The translations under genes and the position numbers were made by a program. A stretch of DNA of 64,000 bases, from the NCBI RefSeq assembly GCF_000331105.1, contig NC_020054.1, positions 3,532,478 to 3,596,477 of the forward strand, read 5' to 3'. The DNA comes from Fibrella aestuarina BUZ 2. GTDB taxonomy: Bacteria > Bacteroidota > Bacteroidia > Cytophagales > Spirosomataceae. Shown in pieces: positions 17,320 through 26,292 of the stretch (its first letter is position 1; every line of letters starts with the position of its first letter). The notes below the pieces were generated by a model that worked only from the letters and a program-made list of their open reading frames with translations, had not been told where the DNA came from and did not search any database.

Positions 17320-19818
17320 ATGTTTATGCAACCTGACCGTTTGCTGAATCGCTCGATGCGCGTGGTTCCGCTCGCCCTCGTCTCCTGCTTTCTGTTTGGC
17401 CACTTAACCGGCGTAGCGCAGGATGCCCCCACGTACCAGACACCACCCAAAGCGCTGGCCGATCTCGTCACCGTGCCGCTTACGCCTTCGGTCAGTGTGT
17501 CAGACAAGGGTAGTATGATGCTGATTCTGGAACAGGCTTCAGCACCCGGCATTGCCGAACTGGCGCAACCCGAACTGAAACTGGCAGGTCTGCGGCTCAA
17601 CCCCGCCAACAATGGCCCGAGCCGGATGCGCTACGTAACGGGCCTGAAGCTGAAAAAGCTGACGGCGCAAACCGAAGTAGCCGTAACGGGCCTGCCCGCC
17701 CAACCGCTGATCAGCTACACGCAATGGTCGCCCGACGAAACCAAGATCGCCTTTGCCAACTCGACCGATAGCCGGATTGAGCTGTACGTAGTCGACGTGG
17801 CAACGGCGGCAGCCACCAAAGTGGGTAACGTCGCGCTGAACGCCACCATGGGTAGCCCGTTTCGGTGGTTGTCAGACAGTAAGAGCCTGATCGTGAAAGC
17901 AATTCCGGCCGGTCGGGGTGCGGCGCCCGAGGTTAGCCGCGTTCCCGCAGGTCCGACCATTCAGGCCAACATTGGGGGCAAACGGGGGCAGGCGCCCACG
18001 TACCAGGATTTGTTGAAGAGTGCTTCCGACGAACGCCAGTTTTCGTACTACACCACCGCACAGGTAATGCGGGTAGCATTGGATGGACAAAGCACACCCA
18101 TCGGGCAACCCGGTATCATCGCCTCGGCCGATCCGTCGCCAGATGGCAACTACGTGATGATCGAAACGGTGCATACGCCGTTCTCGTATTTGGTGCCGGT
18201 GTATCGGTTCCCGCTGCGCACCGACATTTACGCCACTTCAGGTACGTTGGTGAAAACCATCAACGACGGCCCCTTGCATGAGAGCGTGCCCTATAGCCCC
18301 GATGGCGCGCCGGCCGGTCCGCGCGATTTCAACTGGCGGGCCGATGCCCCGGCTTCGGTCTATTACACGGTAGCGCAGGACAACGGCGACCCGAAAGTGA
18401 AAGCTGATGTGCGCGATAAGGTGTTCCTGCTGGATGCGCCTTTCGCTGGTCAGCCCAAAGAAATCTACGCGGCGCAGTACCGCTTCGAAGGCTTCGAGTG
18501 GGGGAACGAAACGATGGCGCTGGCAACCGAGCAGTGGTGGCAGACCCGTAAAGCCCTTACCAAAACGGTGAATCCCAAAACGTGGCAGACGGTGGTGCTG
18601 TTCGACCGGTCGTACGAAGATCGATACGGCAACCCTGGTCAGCCCGATACCCGGCACAACCAGTATGGCCGCAACGTGCTAAACCTGCTGCCAAATGGGG
18701 AGATTATGATGGTGAACGGGCAGGGTGCCTCGCCCGAAGGCGACCGGCCGTTTGTGAGCCTGCTCAACCTAAACACCAAGCAAACGCGTGAACTGTGGCG
18801 GTCGCAGGCCCCGTATTTCGAGCGCCCCGTTGCCATTCTTGATGCCGCCAAGCAGGTAATCCTGACCACGCGCGAAACACCCGACGAGAACCCGAATTAC
18901 TTCGTGCGTAACCTCAAAGCGCGTATTGCGCCAGTGCAGGTGACTCAGTTTGCGCACCCATATCCGCAACTTAAAGGCGTTCAGAAACAGCAACTTCGCT
19001 ATAAGCGTGCCGACGGTGTCGACCTGACGGCGACGCTCTACCTGCCCGTAGGTTACAAGAAAGAGCAAGGGCCGCTGCCGACGTTTTTGTGGGCGTATCC
19101 GGCCGAATTCAAAAGCAAAGATGCTGCCGGGCAGGTGTCGGGTTCGCCTTACCAGTTTAACCGCATCAGCTACTGGGGCGCGGCCGCGTTCGTGACGATG
19201 GGCTACGCCATTCTCGACAACGCCAGTATCCCGATCGTGGGCGAAGGCGATAAGGAACCCAACGACACCTACGTGGAGCAACTGGTGAGCAGTGCCAAAG
19301 CCGCCATCGATGAGGGTGTTCGGCTGGGCGTGGTCGACTCGACCCGCGTGGGCGTGGGTGGCCACTCATATGGCGCGTTTATGACGGCTAACCTGCTGAC
19401 GTACAGCAAATTATTCCGGGCGGGGATTGCGCGCAGTGGGGCCTACAACCGCACGCTGACGCCCTTCGGTTTCCAGAACGAGCAACGTACCTACTGGCAG
19501 GCCCCCGATGTCTACAACAAGATGTCGCCGTTTATGAATGCCGACAAGGTGAAGACGCCTATCCTGCTCGTGCACGGCGAGGCTGATAACAACACCGGTA
19601 CGTTCCCGATTCAGTCGGAGCGGTATTACAACGCGTTGAAGAGTTTTGGGGTAACGACCAAATTCGTGCTGCTGCCCTACGAAAGCCACGGCTACACGGC
19701 CAAAGAATCGCTGTTGCACATGCTCGCCGAAATGAACACCTGGCTGGATACCTACGTTAAAAACCCCAAACCAGGCGCCGTCGCCAATCAGGCCGACAAG
19801 TCAGGAAGCGGCCGATGA
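17320..19818 (+). CDS. Exported S9 family (prolyl-oligopeptidase-like) serine peptidase
   Basis: An 832-residue peptidase close to the glutamyl-endopeptidase (plant CGEP-like) branch of family S9. After an N-terminal hydrophobic segment (signal peptide, ending about GVAQ) comes a beta-propeller of roughly 550 residues with WSPDE-type blades, then the alpha/beta-hydrolase catalytic domain. The triad can be placed at Ser683 (GGHSYGAFM), Asp756 (HGEADN) and His790 (YESHGY). It should cleave peptides in the periplasm. A later in-frame ATG at 17356 would give a more compact signal peptide, so the exact start is uncertain. It is separated from the AtuA operon by 130 bases and is probably its own transcription unit. 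Confidence 0.92.
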   Translation: MFMQPDRLLNRSMRVVPLALVSCFLFGHLTGVAQDAPTYQTPPKALADLVTVPLTPSVSVSDKGSMMLILEQASAPGIAELAQPELKLAGLRLNPANNGPSRMRYVTGLKLKKLTAQTEVAVTGLPAQPLISYTQWSPDETKIAFANSTDSRIELYVVDVATAAATKVGNVALNATMGSPFRWLSDSKSLIVKAIPAGRGAAPEVSRVPAGPTIQANIGGKRGQAPTYQDLLKSASDERQFSYYTTAQVMRVALDGQSTPIGQPGIIASADPSPDGNYVMIETVHTPFSYLVPVYRFPLRTDIYATSGTLVKTINDGPLHESVPYSPDGAPAGPRDFNWRADAPASVYYTVAQDNGDPKVKADVRDKVFLLDAPFAGQPKEIYAAQYRFEGFEWGNETMALATEQWWQTRKALTKTVNPKTWQTVVLFDRSYEDRYGNPGQPDTRHNQYGRNVLNLLPNGEIMMVNGQGASPEGDRPFVSLLNLNTKQTRELWRSQAPYFERPVAILDAAKQVILTTRETPDENPNYFVRNLKARIAPVQVTQFAHPYPQLKGVQKQQLRYKRADGVDLTATLYLPVGYKKEQGPLPTFLWAYPAEFKSKDAAGQVSGSPYQFNRISYWGAAAFVTMGYAILDNASIPIVGEGDKEPNDTYVEQLVSSAKAAIDEGVRLGVVDSTRVGVGGHSYGAFMTANLLTYSKLFRAGIARSGAYNRTLTPFGFQNEQRTYWQAPDVYNKMSPFMNADKVKTPILLVHGEADNNTGTFPIQSERYYNALKSFGVTTKFVLLPYESHGYTAKESLLHMLAEMNTWLDTYVKNPKPGAVANQADKSGSGR

Positions 19819-19844
19819 TCCGTTTCTAAAAGTGCTTCCGTAAG

Positions 19845-19913
19845 TAAGCCTTCATTAGCTGTCTCAACGCCCGTTTTGGGGGAATGAAACAGGGCGTGAA
19901 GGCTTATTTTTTT
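19845..19913. terminator. Terminator between convergent peptidase and SGNH esterase
   Basis: TAAGCCTTCA (19845-19854) pairs with TGAAGGCTTA (19897-19906), with a nested CGCCC/GGGCG stem, and runs into T7 on the plus strand. The right arm covers the stop codon of the minus-strand gene. Confidence 0.8.
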
Positions 19914-20710
19914 GCCTGAAGTTTGCGCATCGCCTCCGCATAGCGCCGTCCCAACTCGCGGGCCGAGGGGGTGTCGAAATGCGTTTGATCGCCTTTATCG
20001 GTCAGGCCGGTGGCTTCGATGCAGGCGACAACCGGTAGACGGGTGGGCAGGTTACGGAGCTGCGCGTTGATCTGCGCGGCTGCGGGATTTTGCCGCACGT
20101 AAAAATCCCCTAACGTACCCACCACAACCGGTACGTTGGGGGCGGCAAGTTCCTGACGGAACCGATTGATGAGCGTAATCAGCTTTTGGTCATAGCCAGC
20201 CACGAGTTCAGGTTTGCTGTCACTTTCGCCCTGATGCCAGAGAATGCCCCGCAACGTACCGCTTGGCAGGGCTATTTTGGCCCGCCGGAGCGCATCATCG
20301 TACGGGTAGCTTTTGGTTTGATCATGATAGCCGCCGGGCTGCCAGCTGTCGATCGCCGATCCGCCAACCGCAACCGGGATCAGGCCAATATAGGCCGTAG
20401 TATCGGCGGCAAGCATGGCGCGGGCAAAGGCCAGCCCCGGCCCAACCCCAACCACACTGGGCTTATCAAAATGGAGTGGCTCGGTGGCCACTACCCATTG
20501 GTTGGCCTGGTTCAGCATCAGGATGTGGGGATTGGGCTGTTTATCCGTTTCGGCTGGCGCACCCCGCCCAGCCATGTTCGACTGACCGGCCAGCAAATAC
20601 AGGTGAAGTTTAGCCGGTATTGGTTGCGCCGGAGCACTCGCTGGAGACTGCGCAAAAAGCTGGCTTATTCCAGCCAGAAAAGCCAGCAATAGCAGTGGGG
20701 ATTTAGGCAT
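19904..20710 (-). CDS. Exported SGNH-type sialate O-acetylesterase-like protein (CE6-like)
   Basis: A 268-residue esterase of the DUF303/SASA group. A signal peptide starts MPKSPLLLLAFLAG, so I use the ATG at 20710. The nucleophile motif AGQSNMAGRG is followed by the block-III GGSAIDSW and the conserved WHQGESD, with the catalytic Asp/His pair near the end (GDQTHFD). Such enzymes remove acetyl groups from sugars such as xylan units or sialic acid. The location is probably periplasmic. It is convergent with the S9 peptidase and has no carbohydrate genes beside it. Confidence 0.9.
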   Translation of the reverse strand: MPKSPLLLLAFLAGISQLFAQSPASAPAQPIPAKLHLYLLAGQSNMAGRGAPAETDKQPNPHILMLNQANQWVVATEPLHFDKPSVVGVGPGLAFARAMLAADTTAYIGLIPVAVGGSAIDSWQPGGYHDQTKSYPYDDALRRAKIALPSGTLRGILWHQGESDSKPELVAGYDQKLITLINRFRQELAAPNVPVVVGTLGDFYVRQNPAAAQINAQLRNLPTRLPVVACIEATGLTDKGDQTHFDTPSARELGRRYAEAMRKLQAKK

Positions 20711-20828
20711 TATTGTGAGGGAAAAGTAAGCCGTGCGCCATCCAACGGTCCGAAGAAAACGGCGTCTCAATGGGAAGGCGTTGGTTGCTTTTTTTACCCG
20801 TTTTAGCCCCGTTCAGGCCAACCCGCCA

Positions 20829-20858
20829 ATAAAAAAGCCCGACCAAAGTGGCCGGGCT
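20829..20858 (-). terminator. Terminator of ftsH
   Basis: A 10-bp stem with one mismatch (20836-20845 with 20849-20858) is followed on the minus strand by a run of six T. It lies 21 bases past the ftsH stop codon. Confidence 0.85.
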
Positions 20859-20879
20859 CTTATGGGAATTAACCGCAGA

Positions 20880-22934
20880 CTAAGCTGATGCAGGCGGCGT
20901 CGGAGTCGACGTAAAAGGTTGCGTCTCCAGCGGCTCCGTAGCGGCCGGCTTGGCTTCAGCTCCAATCTCCTCCTTTACTTCCTCGCCACGTTTTTTGTAC
21001 GCCTGGTAAGCCGTGTCGCGCTCGAACGGCCGACGGCCAATCAGCCGTTCCAGATCGTTTTGGTACAGAATTTCCTTTTTCAGCAATTCCTGAGCGATAA
21101 TCTCGAGTTGCTCGCGCTTGTCGGCCAGCATGCCGGTTGTGCGCTGGTAAGCAACATCAACGATCTTCCGAACTTCGTCGTCGATCTGACGGGCCGTTTC
21201 TTCCGAATAAGGCTTGTTGAACGAATACTCCGACTGTTTCGAATCGTAAAACGATACGTTGCCGATTTTGTCATTCATGCCATACATCGTCACCATGCTG
21301 TAGGCCAGTTTGGTAATCCGTTCCAGATCGCTCAGCGCGCCGGTCGATACCTTACCAAACACGATGTCTTCGGCGGCCCGGCCACCTAGAGCCATGCACA
21401 TTTCGTCCATCAGTTGCTCGGTGCGGTAGAGGTACTGCTCACGGGGCAGATACTGAGCGTAACCCAGCGCCGCAACCCCACGCGGTACAATCGTCACTTT
21501 CACGAGCGGATCGGCGTGTTCGAGGTACCAGCCCGCTACCGCGTGACCAGCCTCGTGGTAGGCCACGATCTCTTTCTCTTCAGGCGAAATGAGTTTGTTC
21601 TTCTTCTCCAGACCACCGATCACCCGGTCCATCGCATCCTGGAAGTCAATCATGTCAATCGACTCTTTGTCACGACGGGCGGCAATCAGGGCGGCTTCGT
21701 TACAGACGTTGGCGATTTCGGCACCGGCAAAACCAGGCGTCTGCGCGGCCAGATCTTTCGGCTCTACGTCTGCTGAAAGTTTCAGCGGTTTCAGGTGTAC
21801 CTTAAAGATCGCTTCCCGGCCAATGATATCGGGTTTATCGATGCTGATCTGACGGTCGAAACGGCCGGGACGTTGCAGGGCGGGGTCGAGTACATCAGGG
21901 CGGTTGGTGGCGGCCAGGATGATGATACCCGAGTCGGTAGCAAACCCATCCATTTCAACCAGCAGGGAGTTCAGCGTGTTCTCGCGTTCGTCGTTGGCAC
22001 CAGGCATTGAACCCCGTCCCCGCGAGCGACCTACGGCGTCGATCTCGTCAATGAAGATGATACAGGGCGCTTTTTCTTTAGCCTGTTTGAACAGATCACG
22101 TACCCGAGCGGCACCAACCCCCACAAACATCTCCACAAAATCGGAACCCGACAGTGAGAAGAACGGCACCCCGGCTTCACCGGCCACGGCTTTGGCCAAC
22201 AGCGTCTTACCCGTACCCGGAGGGCCAATCAGCAGGGCACCCTTCGGGATTTTGGCACCCAGCTTGGTGAACTTCGACGGGTTTTTCAGGTAGTCGACAA
22301 TCTCTTTGATCTCTTCCTTGGCTTCGTCGAGGCCGGCCACGTCGTTGAAGGTAATCTTCACCCGGTTTTCGGCATCGAACAACGCCGCGCGCGATTTACC
22401 GATGTTGAAAATCTGCCCCCCCGGGCCACCCGTGCCCGACATCCGGCCCAGAATGAAGTACATCGCCAGAATCATGATGATGATCAGGCCGTAGGTCGCC
22501 AGTGAACCGGCCCAGTCGGCCCGGCTTTCGTAGCGGTCATCGATTCGCTGATCTTCGGGAACGCCCTGTTCGAGGCGTTCGAGGTCTTTCTTGAACGATT
22601 CGGCCGAAGGTACTTCGAAGGTATAGTGCGGACCCCGGTCATTGGCCCCGAAGTAGGGCTTCTCGGAATTCAGCGCGCGATATTCGGGCTTTTTGAGGGC
22701 CTCTTCGCGCAGGGTTACTTCGGCAATTTTGTCATTAACGATGATGACTTTTTCAACATCGCGATTCTTCACCATGCGCTCAAACTGCTTAGGCGAGGTC
22801 TGTCGAACCGACGTGCTTTTACTCATGAAGGCGATACCGAGGATGGCGGAGATCAGCAGTACCACAATCCAACCCTGAAAATTCGGCTTACGCGGAACTC
22901 GGGGCAGATTTCTATTGGTGTTGTTATCAGACAT
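20880..22934 (-). CDS. ftsH: ATP-dependent zinc metalloprotease FtsH
   Basis: Membrane-bound AAA+ protease that degrades misfolded membrane proteins and short-lived regulators. At 684 residues it has two membrane segments (about 21-38 and 146-163) flanking a periplasmic part. The AAA module has Walker A GPPGTGKT near 236 and Walker [13 protein letters not shown], and the peptidase domain has the zinc motif HEAGH near 460. The C-terminal tail is Pro/Thr-rich. Everything needed for activity is present. It lies downstream of rsfS on the same strand with a 99-base gap. Confidence 0.99.
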   Translation of the reverse strand: MSDNNTNRNLPRVPRKPNFQGWIVVLLISAILGIAFMSKSTSVRQTSPKQFERMVKNRDVEKVIIVNDKIAEVTLREEALKKPEYRALNSEKPYFGANDRGPHYTFEVPSAESFKKDLERLEQGVPEDQRIDDRYESRADWAGSLATYGLIIIMILAMYFILGRMSGTGGPGGQIFNIGKSRAALFDAENRVKITFNDVAGLDEAKEEIKEIVDYLKNPSKFTKLGAKIPKGALLIGPPGTGKTLLAKAVAGEAGVPFFSLSGSDFVEMFVGVGAARVRDLFKQAKEKAPCIIFIDEIDAVGRSRGRGSMPGANDERENTLNSLLVEMDGFATDSGIIILAATNRPDVLDPALQRPGRFDRQISIDKPDIIGREAIFKVHLKPLKLSADVEPKDLAAQTPGFAGAEIANVCNEAALIAARRDKESIDMIDFQDAMDRVIGGLEKKNKLISPEEKEIVAYHEAGHAVAGWYLEHADPLVKVTIVPRGVAALGYAQYLPREQYLYRTEQLMDEMCMALGGRAAEDIVFGKVSTGALSDLERITKLAYSMVTMYGMNDKIGNVSFYDSKQSEYSFNKPYSEETARQIDDEVRKIVDVAYQRTTGMLADKREQLEIIAQELLKKEILYQNDLERLIGRRPFERDTAYQAYKKRGEEVKEEIGAEAKPAATEPLETQPFTSTPTPPASA

Positions 22935-23033
22935 TTCTACAGGTTATACGGAAGTCGGTTTGTAGGGGTAACACCGTTCAGAAAGCGAATGTTTAGCTGG
23001 CAAACGGTGGGTGGGAGCGGCAAAAACAAGCGA

Positions 23034-23453
23034 TCAACCAACCCGTTGGATGGCAGGAACAATGTCGTCGTCGGCAATGTATTCGATCTCAGCATCACCC
23101 CAAAGCTGCTCCAGATCGTAAAATGCCCGGCGTTCTTTCTTGAATACGTGCGCGACTACGTCGACGTAATCGAGCAGAATCCACTCGCGGTTGGCTTTGC
23201 CTTCGCGGTTGAACGGGAACGTCCGGCTTACTTTCAAAATCTCTTCTTCGATCGAGCCAGCGATGGCGTCAATCTGGGTATCAGAGCTACCCGAGCAAAT
23301 GATGAAATAGTCGGTAATGGCGTTTTTGACACGGCGAAGGTCCATCACGACGATGTCCTGCGCCTTTTTCTCCTGCATACCTTTTACGATCAGATCGCGA
23401 AGTTGCTGAGTAGTTAGTTCGGGTTGTTTGGCTAAAACAGTGTTTTGAATCAT
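23034..23453 (-). CDS. rsfS: Ribosomal silencing factor RsfS
   Basis: A 139-residue protein of the RsfS/Iojap family, which binds uL14 on the large ribosomal subunit and blocks subunit joining during slow growth. The conserved core is visible: KAQDIVVMDLR, TDYFIICSGSSDTQIDAIA, EWILLDYVDVVAHVF and the tail YDLEQLWGDAE. I start at 23453 because the added upstream residues from 23543 do not resemble the family. It is divergent from birA and upstream of ftsH, a common order in Bacteroidota. The octamer GGTACGTT lies 37 bases before the start. Confidence 0.95.
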   Translation of the reverse strand: MIQNTVLAKQPELTTQQLRDLIVKGMQEKKAQDIVVMDLRRVKNAITDYFIICSGSSDTQIDAIAGSIEEEILKVSRTFPFNREGKANREWILLDYVDVVAHVFKKERRAFYDLEQLWGDAEIEYIADDDIVPAIQRVG

Positions 23454-23587
23454 GCTTTGAATGTAAACTTGTGTGGCAAACGGGTAGCGGGTACGTTGCC
23501 AAGTCAAATGGGTATGCGTAGAAACACTACCCGACCGCACCATACACCATTTGACATGTCATGGTCATGTTATAAACGTAACAATCT

Positions 23588-24352
23588 TTGCACAAAATCT
23601 GTCCCAAAACGCTATTCGTTGGTCAAAAAATAGTTTACCTGCCAAGCTGTCACTCTACCAACGACGAAGCGTCCGATTTACTACTTACGACTGACGTATC
23701 GGAGGGTACGTTCGTCGTCACGGACCGGCAAACCCGCGGCCGCGGCCAGCGGGGCAACCAGTGGGAGGCCCAGCCGGGCCATAGTTTCACGGGTTCGCTC
23801 ATTTTGTCGCCGACTTTTCTGGCCGCTACGGAACAGTTCTGGCTCAATATGGCTGTCTCGCTGGCGATCAACGATACGCTCTCGCCGCTGCTGCCCAACG
23901 GGGGGCTGACCATCAAATGGCCCAACGACGTGTATGTCTACGACCGGAAGCTCGGGGGCGTGCTCATCGAGAACACCCTACAGGGCTATAACGTCGCCCA
24001 GTCGATCATTGGCATAGGGCTGAACGTAAACCAAACCGATTTTGGCCTGCCGACGGCGACATCCCTACTGTTGGAAACACCCATTGACGAAGGGTACCAG
24101 CTCCCGGCCCTGCTGACGACGCTCTGCGAACAGCTGGAAAAACGCTACCTGCAACTACGGGCCGGGCAGCGGTCAGTCTTGCGGGAAACGTACCTGAACC
24201 ACCTCTACCGTTACCAGCAGCCCCACCGCTACAACGCCGAGGGTCAGCCCTTCACCGGCACCATCGTCGACCTCGACCCGCTAGGCCGCCTTGGTATCTG
24301 GGTTGCTGGCGAGGTACGTTATTTCGGCTTCAAAGAAGTAGCGTTTGAGTAG
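23588..24352 (+). CDS. birA: Biotin--[acetyl-CoA-carboxylase] ligase
   Basis: Attaches biotin to the carrier protein of acetyl-CoA carboxylase and related enzymes. At 254 residues it has only the catalytic and C-terminal domains. The ATP/biotin loop is GRGQRGNQW, followed by the KWPNDV motif and the block KLGGVLIE. There is no N-terminal helix-turn-helix, so it cannot act as a biotin repressor like E. coli BirA. The short C-terminal SH3-like domain is present. It is divergent from rsfS. Confidence 0.95.
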   Translation: MHKICPKTLFVGQKIVYLPSCHSTNDEASDLLLTTDVSEGTFVVTDRQTRGRGQRGNQWEAQPGHSFTGSLILSPTFLAATEQFWLNMAVSLAINDTLSPLLPNGGLTIKWPNDVYVYDRKLGGVLIENTLQGYNVAQSIIGIGLNVNQTDFGLPTATSLLLETPIDEGYQLPALLTTLCEQLEKRYLQLRAGQRSVLRETYLNHLYRYQQPHRYNAEGQPFTGTIVDLDPLGRLGIWVAGEVRYFGFKEVAFE

Positions 24353-24390
24353 GCTTCGCTGTCATTGGTGGTGTCATTTGCTGCGCGTCA

Positions 24391-24480
24391 TTCGTCGTCA
24401 CTGGTGGTCATTCATTGTCTTCGTTGTAAAAAGCGATCAATGACTACCAATGACAATGAATGACCACCAATGATCACGAA
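24391..24480. repeat. Intergenic inverted repeat built of TCATT units
   Basis: A perfect 17-bp core (24403-24419 with 24452-24468) extends imperfectly to arms of about 29 bp around a 32-nt loop. It sits between convergent birA and the small membrane protein gene. Its iterated TCATT/AATGA units resemble those at 6224-6313. Confidence 0.7.
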
Positions 24481-24515
24481 GTCAATTGACGGCACAGCCC
24501 AATGCCATTTCCCCC

Positions 24516-25018
24516 TCAAAAAATCCGGCTCCAGGCGAAGCGGATGAGCAGCAACGTACCAACGAAGCCCACGACGAGGTAGCCAAATGGTACGTAGGTG
24601 AAAGCCACGAGACGAAGCCGGTCGACAAACCACAGGATACCGATCAGCGCGGCGATGAGCGTAAGGAAACTAGCTAGTCGACCAAAGCCAGGTACGTAGA
24701 TGAACGGTAATTTCTGCCGCACCAGCCACAACGTGGCGATCATGGTCAGGATGGGCAGCACCTGCAAGACAAGGTTCATGGCCCAGACACTCTGCCGCTC
24801 GAACAGAAACAGGTAAAGGTTGAGCGTCAGGGCGAACACACCGGGAATGCAGGCGGCATAGACCAGCACGGCGTAGGCATACCGCCATGTCCAGATTGCC
24901 TCCGTAGTCTCACCCGACCACAGGTTGACCAGAAAGGTGAGCAATGGAATCGTCAGAAAAAAAACGCCACTGTCCAGGGTTGAGCAGCGGCGTAGTCGAA
25001 GAGATCACGGAAGGTCAT
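24516..25018 (-). CDS. Small multi-pass membrane protein, reading frame broken at a T8 tract
   Basis: From the ATG at 25018 the frame reads MTFRDLFDYAAAQPWTVA and then meets eight T (24957-24964 on the plus strand as A8) and a TGA. The other frame, after the tract, continues for over 140 residues with four or five hydrophobic segments to a stop at 24516. With one more T the two parts join into a protein of about 167 residues, with the first membrane helix running smoothly across the junction (FFFLTIPLLTFLVNLW). The only start inside the downstream frame is a TTG at 24944, in the middle of that helix. So the gene is a pseudogene, a phase-variable or slippage-dependent gene, or contains a sequencing error. 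The function is unknown. Confidence 0.7.
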
Positions 25019-25030
25019 GGAAAGTATAAG

Positions 25031-25126
25031 GCACAATGGATAATGCACAATGTACAATGGGCGAACTGAAAACGTAACAGTTTTATAGCGAACGCTTCAT
25101 TGTACACTGTGCATTATCCATTGTGC
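25031..25126. repeat. Intergenic inverted repeat, 29-bp arms
   Basis: Arms 25031-25059 and 25098-25126 match at 28 of 29 positions around a 38-nt loop, and the right arm abuts the stop codon of the ASKHA-like gene. The arms repeat the word CACAATG/CATTGTG. It is AT-richer than flanking DNA and probably ends transcription of the three-gene module. Confidence 0.75.
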
Positions 25127-25127
25127 A

Positions 25128-26204
25128 TTACTTCAGCGTCAGCAGGTAGCCGATGGTGAAGTTGGCGTCCCAGTCGAAAACGAATTGCTGGCAGCCCGTG
25201 GCGTCGGCGATGGCTTTGTAGATATTGAGGCCTGCTTTCTGCTTGGCGTTGTCGCCCTTGTAGTCGGCGGGGGCTTTCAGCACGGTGTAACGCTCCTTGC
25301 CATTCCGAACCTGCTTGGCCAATTCGAACGGAATACCGCCGATGATGAAGCAGGTTTTCCGACGACCGGCGGGTACGCCCTTCGCTTTGCTGTTGACTTC
25401 GCTGTAGACTTTGGCGTCGTCGGAGCCTTCCTGGAAATACTTGGCTCCGTAGGTTTCCAGAGCCGATACGTTGCCGTTCGTCTTCCACGAAATCTTGGTG
25501 TTACCCGACCCAATGTCGACTACGAAAGCATTGTCGTCGAACTCCGGAGGCAGCACGGCCCGCAGCGCCAGCCGACCTTCCTGCTCGGGCGTCACGGTGT
25601 TTACCACATAGTTGAGCGCCTTCAGGTTTTTGATGATTTTCTGGGTAGCATCGGCTTTCAAGGCACCCGAGCTCACCACAAACTGAATGTCGCGGCCACC
25701 CACCCCGAAGTTGAGCATGTTAGCGATGTACTGCTTCAGGCCCTCCCGGATGTCGAGGTCGGTCGCCATGTTTTCCAGTACGAGGCTGTTGCCAAAGTCG
25801 GCTTTTTCGAGCTTCCAGCGTTTCTGATCATCGATCCGAACGATGAACGAGTTGAAACCGCTGGCCCCCAGTTCGACCACGCCGCGCAACTTGCCACCTT
25901 GTGGTTCGGCCGCCTGGTAACCGAAGGCGCTGCTGGCCGACGAGGTGCCGTTCGACGTCGCCGACGACTCGCTGTCGCCCGTGCTTGAGGCTTCGCTGCT
26001 GCTGGTAGCTTCTTCGTTTGAGGCCGAGTTTTCGGTGTCGAGCCCGCCTTGAGGCAGTGATGGTGAGGAGACCTGTTCGGTTTTGTTGCCGCTCCGGAAT
26101 TTGTCGATCAGGTCGATACCGGCAACGTACTTGAGGCCAAGGTAAACAAGGCCCAGAATGAGCAGCGTAATGATCAGCCGCCCGGCAGTGGTTAAGCGAT
26201 TCAT
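25128..26204 (-). CDS. Membrane-anchored ASKHA-fold (Ppx/GppA-like) protein
   Basis: A 358-residue protein with one N-terminal membrane helix (about 8-27) and a Ser/Glu/Thr-rich linker (about 40-95). A soluble domain follows with two motifs of the actin/Hsp70/sugar-kinase fold: VVELGASGFNSFIVRI, resembling phosphate-1, and FVVDIGSGNTKISW, resembling phosphate-2. FIIGGIPFEL may be the adenosine motif. Closest in style are Ppx/GppA exopolyphosphatases, but it is too short for a full two-lobe Ppx. It may bind nucleotide or polyphosphate. It is the last gene of a three-gene operon with two coiled-coil proteins. The ATG at 26204 is chosen because the helix follows directly. I do not recognise a named family. 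Confidence 0.7.
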   Translation of the reverse strand: MNRLTTAGRLIITLLILGLVYLGLKYVAGIDLIDKFRSGNKTEQVSSPSLPQGGLDTENSASNEEATSSSEASSTGDSESSATSNGTSSASSAFGYQAAEPQGGKLRGVVELGASGFNSFIVRIDDQKRWKLEKADFGNSLVLENMATDLDIREGLKQYIANMLNFGVGGRDIQFVVSSGALKADATQKIIKNLKALNYVVNTVTPEQEGRLALRAVLPPEFDDNAFVVDIGSGNTKISWKTNGNVSALETYGAKYFQEGSDDAKVYSEVNSKAKGVPAGRRKTCFIIGGIPFELAKQVRNGKERYTVLKAPADYKGDNAKQKAGLNIYKAIADATGCQQFVFDWDANFTIGYLLTLK

Positions 26205-26212
26205 AAGGAGTG

Positions 26213-26286
26213 AAAAAGTGAAAGAGTGAATCAGCAAACGAATGAATGACTGGCGACGAATCCGCTCATTCACTCGTTCGCTTTTT
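26213..26286. repeat. Intergenic inverted repeat, 23-bp arms
   Basis: Arms 26213-26235 and 26264-26286 match at 20 of 23 positions around a 28-nt loop, between two genes of the same operon. The arms share words such as GTGAAAGAGTGAA with the larger repeat at 43942-44073. Confidence 0.65.
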
Positions 26287-26292
26287 AACTAA

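Noticed and set aside
23540..23587. Sigma70-like TTGACA/TATAAA promoter before birA
   Set aside because: The spacing is too short (about 14 bases), and Bacteroidota use a different consensus.
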